The notes beneath the pieces were generated by a model that saw only the letters and a list, made by a program, of their open reading frames with translations, was not told the origin of the DNA and did no database searches. This document shows, piece after piece, positions 1-7,975 of a stretch of DNA of 64,000 bases. Source of the DNA: Desulfolithobacter dissulfuricans (GTDB taxonomy: Bacteria; Desulfobacterota; Desulfobulbia; Desulfobulbales; Desulfobulbaceae); contig NZ_AP024233.1 of the NCBI RefSeq assembly GCF_025998535.1, positions 904,217 through 968,216 of the forward strand, given 5' to 3'. Every line of letters starts with the position of its first letter. Position 1 is the stretch's first letter. The position numbers and the translations under genes were made by a program.

Positions 1-1245
1 GTGCAGTCAGATATCAGCTGTCGGGATGGAGATCGGTGTCTGATCGGTCTGGAGCAGGCCCGCAGCATGATTTTGGAGATCCCCTTTCTGGAGCAGGAGA
101 AGGTGGCCCTTGACCGGGCCTGTGGCCGTATAGCGGCCCGGGACATCCGGGCGACGTCGGATTGCCCTTCTCTTGATGCCTCACTCAAGGACGGGTATGC
201 TGTCTTTTCTCCGGACCTGGAAGGTGCGTCTAAGTCCAGCCCGGTGGCCCTTGAGATCTCCGGGACGGTCACGGCCGGCCAGGGAGATGGGGATGTTTTG
301 CTGCATCCGGGGCATGCCGTGCGGATCATGACCGGTTCGGTCCTGCCCCGGGGAGCCACCGCGGTCCTGGCCGCGGAATTTGCCCGGGAAGAAGAAAATG
401 GGCGCCGGGTGATCGCTCTGCGTGATGCCGGACCCGGGCGCAATATCCTGGCCCGGGGCAGCGATGTCCGGGCCGGCACAGTGCTTGCCCGGGCCGGTAC
501 CCGTCTTTCTCCGGCCGGGGTCGGCCTGCTGGCCGCCGGTGGGGTTGCCTGCCTTGATGTGGTCAGGAGACCGCGGGTGGTGATCGTGGCCACCGGCAGT
601 GAGCTGGTTGCGCCCGGTCAGCCCATCGGTCCGGGCCAGGTGGCGGCCAGCAACATGGTAACACTGGCGGCGGAACTGGAGAGGATCGGGATCCAGGCCG
701 AAACCGTCATCATCCGGGACAACCTGGAGCAGCTCGCCCGGGAACTCCATCCCTTGATGGAACGTTTTGACGTGGTTTTGACCTGCGGCGGGGTCCTGGA
801 CGGGGATAAGGATTTTACTCTGGAGGCCATGGACCGCCTGGGGGTAGAGATGCGGTTTCGCCGGGTCCGGGTGGGGCCCGGCAAGGGAGTGTGCATGGGT
901 TGGCGCCGGGAGACCCTGGTCTTCAACCTGCCCGGCGGCCCGCCATCCAACCATGTGGCCTTTCTGCTCCTGGCCCTGCCGGGGATTCTGCGGCGGGGCG
1001 GTGTGCAGGATCCTTTTGCCAGTCGGATCCATGCCGCTGCCAGTGGTTGGTTGCGCGGCCAGGAGGGGTGGACCCAGGTCATTTACGGCCGGTTGCGGGA
1101 AAAAAATGGACAGCTTGTGGCCAGTCCCCTTTTGGGAATGAGCCGGTTGCAGGCCATGGCAGTGGCGAATTGCCTTATTGAAATACCTGAACAGAAAGCG
1201 GCCCTGGAGGCCGGAGAGATAACAACAGTATGGAAGATCGTGTAA
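1..1245 (+). CDS. moeA: Molybdopterin molybdenumtransferase (MoeA-like)
   Basis: Inserts molybdate or tungstate into adenylylated molybdopterin in the cytoplasm. The 414-residue length matches the MoeA family. Family landmarks are visible: a DGYAV segment near residue 66, the ITGS-like IMTGS near 110, VATGSEL near 200, a GGVLDGDKDF segment near 263 and an LPGGPP segment near 308. Several are diverged from classical MoeA (PGKG instead of PGKP, LPGGP instead of LPGNP), so this may be a specialised paralogue; two more MoeA-type genes lie at 16.7-20.0 kb. The GTG at base 1 gives a near-complete protein, but the true start could lie upstream of the window. It overlaps fdhD by 16 bases, which suggests translational coupling and a role in formate dehydrogenase maturation. 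Confidence 0.88.
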   Translation: MQSDISCRDGDRCLIGLEQARSMILEIPFLEQEKVALDRACGRIAARDIRATSDCPSLDASLKDGYAVFSPDLEGASKSSPVALEISGTVTAGQGDGDVLLHPGHAVRIMTGSVLPRGATAVLAAEFAREEENGRRVIALRDAGPGRNILARGSDVRAGTVLARAGTRLSPAGVGLLAAGGVACLDVVRRPRVVIVATGSELVAPGQPIGPGQVAASNMVTLAAELERIGIQAETVIIRDNLEQLARELHPLMERFDVVLTCGGVLDGDKDFTLEAMDRLGVEMRFRRVRVGPGKGVCMGWRRETLVFNLPGGPPSNHVAFLLLALPGILRRGGVQDPFASRIHAAASGWLRGQEGWTQVIYGRLREKNGQLVASPLLGMSRLQAMAVANCLIEIPEQKAALEAGEITTVWKIV

Positions 1246-2003
1246 CGCTTGTTCAGAACACAACAGTGGTGACCCCGGATGGCCGGGAAGACCGTGAAGA
1301 ATGCCTGGCCATTGAGGTGCCGTACAAGGTGGCGCTCAATGATCGGGAAATCGGGGCCTCCATGGTGCTGGAGACAGGGCTTGAGGAATTCGGAGCCGGA
1401 TTTCTTTTCGGGCAGGGCTATATTACCGCGCCAGGCCAGGTGCGGGAGGTGCTGGTCTGTCCCGAGGGACGTATCTCCGTGTATGCGGACGTGGATGATG
1501 ATGCTGAGCCAAAGGAGGTTATTGTGACATCCGGTTGTGGGGGTACCGGCAAGATTTCCCGGGAAATGCTGGAGGGCGCTTTTGATCCGCTTCAGGAGTA
1601 CTCGATTACCTTTGACGAGATCCGCCGGTTTATCCGCCAGGTGCTTCACGCTTCACCACTGGGTCAGGCCACCCATTGTGTGCATGGGTGCGGGTTCTGG
1701 GCCGATGGGAAACTGCAGGGTTTTTACGAGGATGTGGGGCGCCATAATGCCGTAGACAAGGTGATTGGCGCCATTTTGCTGGGGAAATTCAGTGCCCGGG
1801 GTGCCATCTACACCACCGGTCGGCTGACCTCGGACATGGTGCTCAAATGCGCCCGGATAGGGATTCCCATCATCATGTCACGCACGGCCCCCTCTTCCCT
1901 GGGTCTTGCCATTGCCCGGCGGGCCGGGGTGACCCTTGCCGCCTATGCCCGTCCGGAACGGGTCAATATCTTCAACGAATCCTTCCGAATCATAACCGAC
2001 TGA
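1230..2003 (+). CDS. fdhD: Formate dehydrogenase accessory sulfurtransferase FdhD
   Basis: FdhD passes sulfur from a cysteine desulfurase to the Mo/W-bisPGD cofactor of formate dehydrogenase. The 257-residue protein carries the family signature EDVGRHNAVDKVIG in its second half and an HCVHGCG segment just before it. The usual CxxC loop reads SGCGGTGK here: Cys103 is kept, but the second cysteine is replaced by Thr. In E. coli the first cysteine is the essential one (established knowledge). The ATG lies inside the end of the moeA-like gene. No formate dehydrogenase structural gene is in the window. Confidence 0.93.
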   Translation: MEDRVTLVQNTTVVTPDGREDREECLAIEVPYKVALNDREIGASMVLETGLEEFGAGFLFGQGYITAPGQVREVLVCPEGRISVYADVDDDAEPKEVIVTSGCGGTGKISREMLEGAFDPLQEYSITFDEIRRFIRQVLHASPLGQATHCVHGCGFWADGKLQGFYEDVGRHNAVDKVIGAILLGKFSARGAIYTTGRLTSDMVLKCARIGIPIIMSRTAPSSLGLAIARRAGVTLAAYARPERVNIFNESFRIITD

Positions 2004-2244
2004 CCCCCGCCTTTTCCGGTTTCGCCCGGTAGCTTTCAGCCCGCTTTTTTCCTCTTCGTTCCTTCGTGTCTTGGCCGGAGGACCTTCCTCGCGGCTCATG
2101 CTGTCATTTTAAGTTAATACTGGTTAATTAAAGATTGAAAAAGAGATAGTGCTCTTGTATATGGAGAAAATGTTATCCCTGGATGACCTGTGGTCCAGGG
2201 CCGTTGGTTTTGAAGCATCATACATTCGTTTACGGGGGAGAAGC
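2004..2244. other. Intergenic leader between fdhD and the HTH/binding-domain gene
   Basis: No gene is supported here. The second half is AT-rich, with GGTTAAT- and TTAAGTTAAT-like motifs around 2110-2135, and probably holds the promoter of the downstream regulator. In-frame GTG/ATG codons at 2149 and 2161 would lengthen the next protein but lack ribosome-binding sites. Confidence 0.4.
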
Positions 2245-3171
2245 ATGGTAGCGGAAGGGGAAAAGGTCTTTCTCAGTACCAGAGAGGTGGCTGAGTTGCT
2301 CGATGTCAACGAAAAGGTCGTCTACACCCTGATCGCGGAAAAGGGGCTGCCGGCCACCAAGGTGACCGGTAAGTGGCTTTTTCCCCGGCATCTGGTCACC
2401 GCCTGGATAGAAACCAGTGTCCAGAACCGTCCCCTGGAGGGAGCCGGGGTCCTGGACGAGAACCTCCTGGTTATCGCCGGCAGTAACGACCCCCTGCTGG
2501 AGCGTCTTGTCAGCCAGTACAACGCTCAGTTCCAGGAAACTCTGGCTGTCTTTGGTTCGGTGGGCAGCCTTGGAGGGTTGCGGGCCCTGGATCAGGGACT
2601 GTGCCGGATCGGTTGCGCCCATCTCATGCACAGTGACGAGTCGGGCTACAACTTCGCCTACCTGGACCGGCAGATGACCGGTCCCCGGCCGGTGGTGGTT
2701 AACTTCTGCTACCGGGAACAGGGACTTCTGGTGGCCCCCGGAAATCCGAAAAAGATTACCGGGATCCCCTCCCTGGCCGGGGGAGAACTGGTCATGGTCA
2801 ACCGCGGCCCGAGCACCGGAACCCGGGTGCTTTTCGATCATGAGCTTAAAAAACATGGTCTCAGGGGCGAGCAGATACCTGGTTACGGAGTCGAACTGGG
2901 GACCCACCTGGCCGTGGGCCTCGAGGTCCTGGCCGGGCGGGCGGATGTGGGCCCGGGTATCCGTACGGTGGCTACCCTGCTCGGGCTGGATTTCGTTTCC
3001 CTGCGCTGGGAACGGTTTGATCTGCTCATTTCCAAGAAGCGGTTTTTTGACCGGCCGGTGCAGCGGTTTCTCGGCTTGCTGCAGGAGGAATCTTTTCACG
3101 AGATTGCCCGCACCCTGGATGGCTATGACCTGAAATCCAGCGGCAAGATGGTCTATCCCGACTCAGACTGA
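2245..3171 (+). CDS. HTH (excisionase-type) regulator with PBP-like substrate-binding domain
   Basis: 308 residues from the ATG at 2245, which has a GGGGGAG ribosome-binding site about 5 bases upstream. Residues 8-55 form a MerR/excisionase-type helix-turn-helix (LSTREVAELLDVNEKVVY...KVTGKWLFP). The remaining ~240 residues are a periplasmic-binding-protein fold (PBP_like type) with GSNDPLLERL at its start and NRGPSTGTRVLFDHEL in the middle. The same domain is fused to MoeA at 16692-18626. There is no signal peptide, so it is cytoplasmic. Its position just before tupABC and after moeA/fdhD suggests a metal- or cofactor-responsive regulator of tungstate uptake; that role is inferred. Confidence 0.85.
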   Translation: MVAEGEKVFLSTREVAELLDVNEKVVYTLIAEKGLPATKVTGKWLFPRHLVTAWIETSVQNRPLEGAGVLDENLLVIAGSNDPLLERLVSQYNAQFQETLAVFGSVGSLGGLRALDQGLCRIGCAHLMHSDESGYNFAYLDRQMTGPRPVVVNFCYREQGLLVAPGNPKKITGIPSLAGGELVMVNRGPSTGTRVLFDHELKKHGLRGEQIPGYGVELGTHLAVGLEVLAGRADVGPGIRTVATLLGLDFVSLRWERFDLLISKKRFFDRPVQRFLGLLQEESFHEIARTLDGYDLKSSGKMVYPDSD

Positions 3172-3250
3172 GACGGTTCGAGCCCCTGTACCATCACCTG
3201 CCGGGGGCGCTGGAGACCCCGGGTTACTATCACATGTGAGGAGTGAAAAA

Positions 3251-4069
3251 ATGTTTTGGCAGAAACTGTTGTTCCCTGTTGTGCTGGCTCTGGTTCTGAT
3301 TTCTTCGCCCGTTCAGGCCGGAGAAATCCTGATGATGGCCACGACCACCAGTACCGACAATACCGGGCTGCTTGATTATCTTGCGCCGGTGTTTGAAAAG
3401 GACACGGGTATCACCCTTCGCTGGGTGGCCGTGGGAACCGGCAAGGCCCTGCAGCTTGGGCGGAACTGCGATGTGGATATTTTGTTTGTCCATGCACCGG
3501 CCGCGGAAAAAAAGTTTGTAAAAAACGGTTTTGGTACAAATCGCCAGCAGGTAATGTATAATGATTTCGTGATTATCGGGCCTGTCGAGGATCCGGCTGG
3601 AATCAAGGGGCTGACACCGAACGCTGCCTTGAAGAAAATAGAGAAAAAGCAGGCCCTGTTTCTGAGCCGGGGTGACAATTCAGGAACCAACAAGAAAGAA
3701 CGTGCTCTCTGGAAGCAGGCCCTGGGATGGGTTCCGGAAAAGCAGCAGTGGTACCTCCAGACCGGTCAGGGAATGCTGTCCACGATCAATATGGCGGCTG
3801 AAAAGAAGGGGTACACACTGACCGACAGGGGAACCTGGATAAAATACATGGCCCAGAAGGGCGAAGCGAATCAGCTCATGATCGTGGTTGAGGGTGATTC
3901 CGGCCTGTTCAATCAGTACAGCGTGATTACGATCAACAAGGACTGTCCCAAGGTGCAGACTGCACTTGCAGACCGTTTCACCCGGTGGGTTACGAGTGAG
4001 AAAATACAGCAATTGATCAAGGACTTCAGGCTGTTGGGGCAACCTCTGTTTATTCCCAGCGCAAAATAA
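3251..4069 (+). CDS. tupA: Tungstate ABC transporter, substrate-binding protein TupA
   Basis: Periplasmic binding protein for tungstate. It has an N-terminal signal peptide (about residues 1-24, ending VQAGE) followed by the TupA-type motif MMATTTSTDNTGLLDYL, whose TTTSTxNTG stretch supplies oxyanion ligands in this family. LSRGDNSGTNKKE near the middle is also family-typical. The chosen ATG has GAGGAG 7 bases upstream; a GTG at 3236 would overlap that site. Length (272 residues) is normal. It is followed by a strong stem-loop and then tupB and tupC. Confidence 0.93.
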   Translation: MFWQKLLFPVVLALVLISSPVQAGEILMMATTTSTDNTGLLDYLAPVFEKDTGITLRWVAVGTGKALQLGRNCDVDILFVHAPAAEKKFVKNGFGTNRQQVMYNDFVIIGPVEDPAGIKGLTPNAALKKIEKKQALFLSRGDNSGTNKKERALWKQALGWVPEKQQWYLQTGQGMLSTINMAAEKKGYTLTDRGTWIKYMAQKGEANQLMIVVEGDSGLFNQYSVITINKDCPKVQTALADRFTRWVTSEKIQQLIKDFRLLGQPLFIPSAK

Positions 4070-4111
4070 TGCTGCTTCCCCGGCCTGGGTGACAGCACAT
4101 GGATTCATGAG

Positions 4112-4151
4112 GAAAATCCCGTTTTCCGCCCTGGCGGGAAACGGGATTTTC
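4112..4151 (+). terminator. Stem-loop between tupA and tupB
   Basis: A 19-bp inverted repeat (left arm 4112-4130, right arm 4133-4151) with a single G-U wobble would form a very stable hairpin just after tupA. It is followed by CATGAAAACCC rather than a clean U-run. It could act as a partial terminator or a 3' mRNA stabiliser, giving more binding protein than permease. Confidence 0.7.
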
Positions 4152-4172
4152 ATGAAAACCCATTATGCTGCC

Positions 4173-4235
4173 AACCGATAACCGATAACCGATAACCGAT
4201 AACCGATAACCGATAACTGATAATCGTCAACTGAT
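4173..4235 (+). repeat. Heptamer tandem repeat AACCGAT upstream of tupB
   Basis: Six perfect direct copies of AACCGAT (4173-4214) are followed by three degenerate copies (AACTGAT, AATCGTC, AACTGAT) that run up to the GTG start of tupB. The array occupies the leader where a Shine-Dalgarno would be expected, and no good one is visible. Confidence 0.9.
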
Positions 4236-4238
4236 AAC

Positions 4239-4934
4239 GTGACACTCTTTACAGAAGGTTTTGTTCGGGCACTCCAGCTCCTTGCATCCGGTGATCCGGG
4301 AGTGTACTCGGCCATCGGTGCCACGGTTACGGTTTCTACCTGGTCACTGGCGGCAAGCCTGGTCATTGGCGTGCCGGCTGGTTTCATGCTGGGGTACTGC
4401 CGGTTTCCGGGCAAGCGTATTGTCCGAACCATTGTGGATACCCTGCTTGCCCTGCCCACGGTGTTCATAGGCCTTGTGGTGTATACCCTGCTCTCCAGAA
4501 GCGGCCCCCTTGGGGAGCTGAACCTGCTTTTCAGTCTGAGCGGTATTGCCATTGGCCAGACCGTGCTCGGCCTTCCCATAATTATTGCCCTGACTGCTTC
4601 CCAGGTGGAAACACTGGATCAGCGGTTGTACAGTACGCTGATCGGCCTGGGAGCCCGGCCCGCTCAGGTGCTGCTGGCCACCGTGCTCGAGGCCCGGTTT
4701 GGACTGCTCGCAGCAGCAGTTACAGCCTATGGCCGTATTCTGACCGAGGTCGGCATCTCCATGATGGTGGGCGGTAATATCAAGTACCATACCCGCACCA
4801 TTACCACTGCCATTGCCCTGGAGACCGGCAAGGGCGAATTTATAACCGGTATTGCCCTGGGGCTGGTTCTGCTGGCCATTGCCCTGGTGGTGAACGGTTC
4901 GCTTTCGGTGTTGAAAAAACGGTGGCCTGTATGA
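4239..4934 (+). CDS. tupB: Tungstate ABC transporter, permease TupB
   Basis: Inner-membrane permease of the tungstate importer, 231 residues, with about five hydrophobic segments. The EAA-type cytoplasmic loop that contacts the ATPase is seen near residues 140-165 (LIGLGARPAQVLLATVLEARFGLLAA). The GTG start directly follows the AACCGAT repeat array and lacks a recognisable ribosome-binding site. The gene ends in an ATGA overlap with tupC, so the two are translationally coupled. Between MoeA/FdhD and a tungsten AOR, tungstate is the most likely substrate; molybdate cannot be excluded from sequence alone. Confidence 0.92.
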   Translation: MTLFTEGFVRALQLLASGDPGVYSAIGATVTVSTWSLAASLVIGVPAGFMLGYCRFPGKRIVRTIVDTLLALPTVFIGLVVYTLLSRSGPLGELNLLFSLSGIAIGQTVLGLPIIIALTASQVETLDQRLYSTLIGLGARPAQVLLATVLEARFGLLAAAVTAYGRILTEVGISMMVGGNIKYHTRTITTAIALETGKGEFITGIALGLVLLAIALVVNGSLSVLKKRWPV

Positions 4935-5956
4935 GCGCGCTGTATCGTTTACAGAATGTTCGCCAGTCCTATGATGGCCGCACAGTCCTGGCGATTGACG
5001 ATCTTGAATTACCGGAAAATGGTATTATCGGCTTTTTCGGTCCCAACGGCAGCGGCAAGTCAACCCTGTTCAGCCTGCTGTCGCTTGTTTCCCGGCCATG
5101 TTCCGGAAAAATACTTTTCAGGGGACTGGATACGGAAAAGCTGCAACCGGAGCAGAGGCGCTGCATAACTATTCTGCCCCAGGAGCCGTACCTTCTTAAA
5201 CGAACAGTGTTTGACAATGTGGCGTATGGTCTGAAGATACGCGATATTCGGGATGGGCTGGAAAAGAAGGTGCACGAAGCCCTTTCCTGGGTCGGTCTTC
5301 CCGCGTCATTTGCCGGTCGAAAATGGTACCAGCTTTCCGGAGGGGAGGTGCAGCGGGTGGCGCTTGCCGGCAGGTTGATCCTGCGTCCCGAAGTGCTGAT
5401 TCTTGATGAACCCACTGCCAGCGTGGATATCGGTTCTGCGCAACGGATCCGGGAGGCTGTTTTTCTGGCCAGAAAACAGTGGCAGACCACCCTGCTGATC
5501 GCCAGTCATGATCAGGGGTGGCTTGATCAGGTCAGTAATTACCGGGTCGGCCTTTTCCAGGGAAGGGTGGTCAACCACGGTGCGGTAAATTTCCTGTTCG
5601 GGCCGTGGCAGGAAAACGGCGCGGATCAGATGGTAAAAAAATTTCCTGACGGCCAGATACTCGTGCTTCCCGGGCCGGCGGACAAAAACAGAAATGTTTC
5701 CGTTGCCATGCTGGATCCGGCAAAGATCAGCATCTGTTGCAGCGGTATGAATTCTCCAGCCGGAAAGCTCGGTCTTTCCGGCATGGTCAGTACGGTGCGC
5801 CGGCAGCGTCACCGGGAGGAACTGCTCGTGGATGTGATGGTGAGCGGATTCCTTTTTCAGGTATGTCTGCCGGCCCATGATGTGAAAACGCGGCAGCTGT
5901 GGCCGGGCACCGCAGTCATGCTCGATTTTTCCCCGGATGGAGTCCGCTGGCTCTAG
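4931..5956 (+). CDS. tupC: Tungstate ABC transporter, ATP-binding protein TupC
   Basis: Cytoplasmic ATPase of the tungstate importer, 341 residues. Walker A GPNGSGKST lies near residue 37, the signature LSGGEVQRVALAGR near 135 and Walker B VLILDEPTA near 158. Residues 230-341 lie beyond the ATPase core and resemble a TOBE/MOP oxyanion-binding domain, which would let intracellular tungstate regulate transport. The ATG overlaps the tupB stop (ATGA); an upstream GTG at 4922 is less likely. Confidence 0.92.
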   Translation: MSALYRLQNVRQSYDGRTVLAIDDLELPENGIIGFFGPNGSGKSTLFSLLSLVSRPCSGKILFRGLDTEKLQPEQRRCITILPQEPYLLKRTVFDNVAYGLKIRDIRDGLEKKVHEALSWVGLPASFAGRKWYQLSGGEVQRVALAGRLILRPEVLILDEPTASVDIGSAQRIREAVFLARKQWQTTLLIASHDQGWLDQVSNYRVGLFQGRVVNHGAVNFLFGPWQENGADQMVKKFPDGQILVLPGPADKNRNVSVAMLDPAKISICCSGMNSPAGKLGLSGMVSTVRRQRHREELLVDVMVSGFLFQVCLPAHDVKTRQLWPGTAVMLDFSPDGVRWL

Positions 5957-5964
5957 AATCTGTC

Positions 5965-6345
5965 TCAGGAGAGGCCGGGCATTTTGCGGAATCTTTCCAG
6001 CAGGGCAAGAGCGTCTTTTTCCGTCGGAGGATCCGGGATCGGCTCCATCATGCCAAGACCCTCACTTTTTTCATGCCACTCCTCCGCGTCCATGGATGTG
6101 ATCATGGTCGTGTTCATCATGGCACTTATGCCAAGGAGTTCCATGACCAGTTCAAGGGGTTTTTTGTTTTTGTCCCGGATTTCCTGGTCAATGATGACAA
6201 GATGCGGGGTATGCTCCCGGACCGTGTGCAACGCGTCGTCCCCGGAATCGATCTGTTTCAGTGTGATGTCCGGAGCCGATGCAAGGGCGGCGGTAAAGTC
6301 GCCGAGTTCTTCTTTTCGTGGTGAGACAAGTAAAAGAGTATACAT
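5965..6345 (-). CDS. Degenerate response-regulator receiver domain protein
   Basis: 126 residues, a stand-alone CheY-like fold. The protein starts MYTLLLVSPRKEEL, and LVIIDQEIRD near residue 55 supplies the likely phospho-acceptor Asp. TTMIT near 80 matches the conserved Thr/Ser strand. The acidic pair near the N-terminus (normally DD) is replaced by SPRK, and the conserved Lys-Pro near the C-terminus is not evident (EPIPDPP), so phosphorylation may be lost. The start at 6345 has AGGAAA upstream. It is the last gene of the leftward NifX/MinD cluster and may be a protein-binding module. Confidence 0.72.
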   Translation of the reverse strand: MYTLLLVSPRKEELGDFTAALASAPDITLKQIDSGDDALHTVREHTPHLVIIDQEIRDKNKKPLELVMELLGISAMMNTTMITSMDAEEWHEKSEGLGMMEPIPDPPTEKDALALLERFRKMPGLS

Positions 6346-6554
6346 ACTGATTTCCTGTTGTGATTCCCGTAAATCAAGGTGATGAGGCACTGGGGCACGT
6401 TGAGAGGAGGAATTGCGCGCCTTTTGTGCCTCGAACCTTGAATTTCTTGATTACTCCAGCTCTGGCGCAACTTCAAACTAAGCTGCGTGATTGACGTTGT
6501 GCGAGCAGCAGCGGCCTATGCGGGGCTGTCCGGTGTCGATGACTGGCACAGTAA
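6346..6554. other. Intergenic region
   Basis: About 200 bases between the receiver and NTF2-like genes; no gene, repeat or strong terminator was recognised. Confidence 0.4.
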
Positions 6555-7034
6555 TCAACCGGCAGAAAAAGGAATGGAGGAATGGTGGAGGTTGATTTTA
6601 AGATTACCATTCTGATCTTTAAAATAACCGAATGTATATTCGACCTTCACCTCATTTCCGCTGGTTTCGGTAAAGTAATAATTCTCCATGGCTACAGCAT
6701 AGCCGTCATGAATGTAAATCCCTTTGTTATCAAACCGTACCTTGATCCATGGATGAAGAGCAAAGCCGTTGTCTTCCTGATACTTGTCATTGCCGCCAAC
6801 AAAGTAGGAAAGAGCACCTTCTTTTGTCAGACGAAATTGCTCCACGCCAGCCTTGGTGGGCTTGAAGAGAACCGGGCCATCTTCAAAAGCATATAACGTG
6901 TCGAGATGGTTTTCTGCGGCTTCAATGTAGTCGCCGCCATCGGTAAATATCTTGCCAATGGCTACAATGCCTGCCCCCCATTTCTCTTGTGCCAATTGTA
7001 TTTCATCAGTTGTAATTGTCATATTTTTTACCAT
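6555..7034 (-). CDS. NTF2/SnoaL-like domain protein of unknown function
   Basis: 159 residues from an ATG with AGGAGT upstream. The sequence has an N-terminal helix-rich segment (EIQLAQEKWGAGIVAIGKIF) and later beta strands, ending in KINLHHSSIPFS, a pattern typical of NTF2-like cone folds. No signal peptide or membrane segment is present. It is separated by only two bases from the upstream NifU-like gene, so it belongs to the same operon. Homologues are sometimes labelled phosphoribosyl-AMP cyclohydrolase in annotations; nothing in the sequence supports that enzyme. Confidence 0.7.
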   Translation of the reverse strand: MVKNMTITTDEIQLAQEKWGAGIVAIGKIFTDGGDYIEAAENHLDTLYAFEDGPVLFKPTKAGVEQFRLTKEGALSYFVGGNDKYQEDNGFALHPWIKVRFDNKGIYIHDGYAVAMENYYFTETSGNEVKVEYTFGYFKDQNGNLKINLHHSSIPFSAG

Positions 7035-7036
7035 GA

Positions 7037-7462
7037 TTAACACTCCTGTGACACCTGTGAATCTTGTGCCATCTTTTTGCGCATGGCCTCGGCTATGGCC
7101 TCGCCCAGGGTGTTGACGGCAAGGCGGGCACAATGCATGTGGTCATCGGGCAGGGTCCAGAGGACATTTTTAATATCTTCAGGCTCAATCTGCAGAGCCT
7201 GGTCCAGGGTTTTGTGTTTTGCCAGTTCTCCAGCCACGCTGGCGCAGGCCCTGGTAAAGACACATCCTTCCGGGAGGACACGAATATCATCAATGGTGTT
7301 GTCGCTCACCTTCAGGTCGATGCGCATGGCATCGCCGCATGATCCGACCAGGCGGCTGGAACCGTCCGGATCGTCAAGAGTGCCAAGGTTTCGTGGTTTG
7401 TTGGCATGCGTTAAAAACGCCTGGCCAAGTTCTTCTATTGCTGTTTCATCGTGGTTTGACAT
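7037..7462 (-). CDS. NifU/IscU-type iron-sulfur scaffold protein
   Basis: 141 residues resembling the N-terminal scaffold domain of NifU/IscU, which assembles Fe-S clusters on three cysteines. Matching cysteines are visible: Cys42 in GSCGD, Cys73 in RACASVAG and Cys111 in HMHCARLA. An extra Cys67 lies in EGCVF. The pattern is looser than housekeeping IscU and the LPPVK chaperone motif is absent (LWTLPDDH instead), so this is a divergent scaffold probably dedicated to the neighbouring NifX/MinD proteins. The ATG at 7462 was preferred because the conserved region begins just after it. Confidence 0.82.
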   Translation of the reverse strand: MSNHDETAIEELGQAFLTHANKPRNLGTLDDPDGSSRLVGSCGDAMRIDLKVSDNTIDDIRVLPEGCVFTRACASVAGELAKHKTLDQALQIEPEDIKNVLWTLPDDHMHCARLAVNTLGEAIAEAMRKKMAQDSQVSQEC

Positions 7463-7566
7463 GGTACGGCAGTTTATTTCCAAATGAATAGTATGCCGGA
7501 AACACACAGTGAACCTTGATTGAATGGTCTGGATGTTTCCGGCGCGCTGCAGATAGAGACCGGTAA

Positions 7567-7938
7567 TTACCGACCGCCGCCACCGCAGGTGAACTCCTGG
7601 GTAAACTGCTGCAACTGGCCGGCAATAAATGCTTCAACCGCGGCGCCGACCGTAGGCGCGTTGCCGGCATAGTACACATCAATACCTACCTGGTTAAAAC
7701 CCATGAGCGGGCGCATGCCCATGCCACTGGCAAGCAGTATCTTGACGCCGTTGTCGGCAAGATACTGAACCGGTGCCATGCAGCCGCCCTGCTGATGCGG
7801 TACGCTGGGCAGGGTGCGGACTTCCTTTACCTGCCCGTCGGCGACCTCCACGACAGTGTACAGGTCGCAGTGGCCAAAGTGGGCGCCAAAAGCGGCTTCC
7901 AGGCCGCCGGGATGGGTTGAGGGGATGCCAATAAGCAT
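7567..7938 (-). CDS. NifX/NifB-domain (dinitrogenase Fe-Mo cofactor biosynthesis family) protein
   Basis: 123 residues, the cofactor-carrier fold shared by NifX, NafY and the Desulfovibrio orange protein. Landmarks are FGAHFGHCDLYTVVE near residue 17 (His and Cys candidates for metal binding), GGCMAPVQYL near 53 and ILLASGMGMRP near 67. The C-terminus ends in CGGGGR, an unusual cysteine-glycine tail. The ATG at 7938 has AAGGAG upstream. It directly follows the two MinD-type ATPases, as in the orange-protein locus, so it may carry a Mo- or Fe-containing cluster. The cargo is inferred, not visible. Confidence 0.85.
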   Translation of the reverse strand: MLIGIPSTHPGGLEAAFGAHFGHCDLYTVVEVADGQVKEVRTLPSVPHQQGGCMAPVQYLADNGVKILLASGMGMRPLMGFNQVGIDVYYAGNAPTVGAAVEAFIAGQLQQFTQEFTCGGGGR

Positions 7939-7975
7939 TGTCGTGTTCTCCTTGTCTGGTTGTAATGGGGTTTGT

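Noticed and set aside
181-1263. Long minus-strand open frame opposite the first MoeA gene
   Set aside because: It mirrors a GC-rich coding gene, has no family motifs and no ribosome-binding site.
4173-4235. CRISPR array
   Set aside because: The units are 7 bp and contiguous with no spacers.
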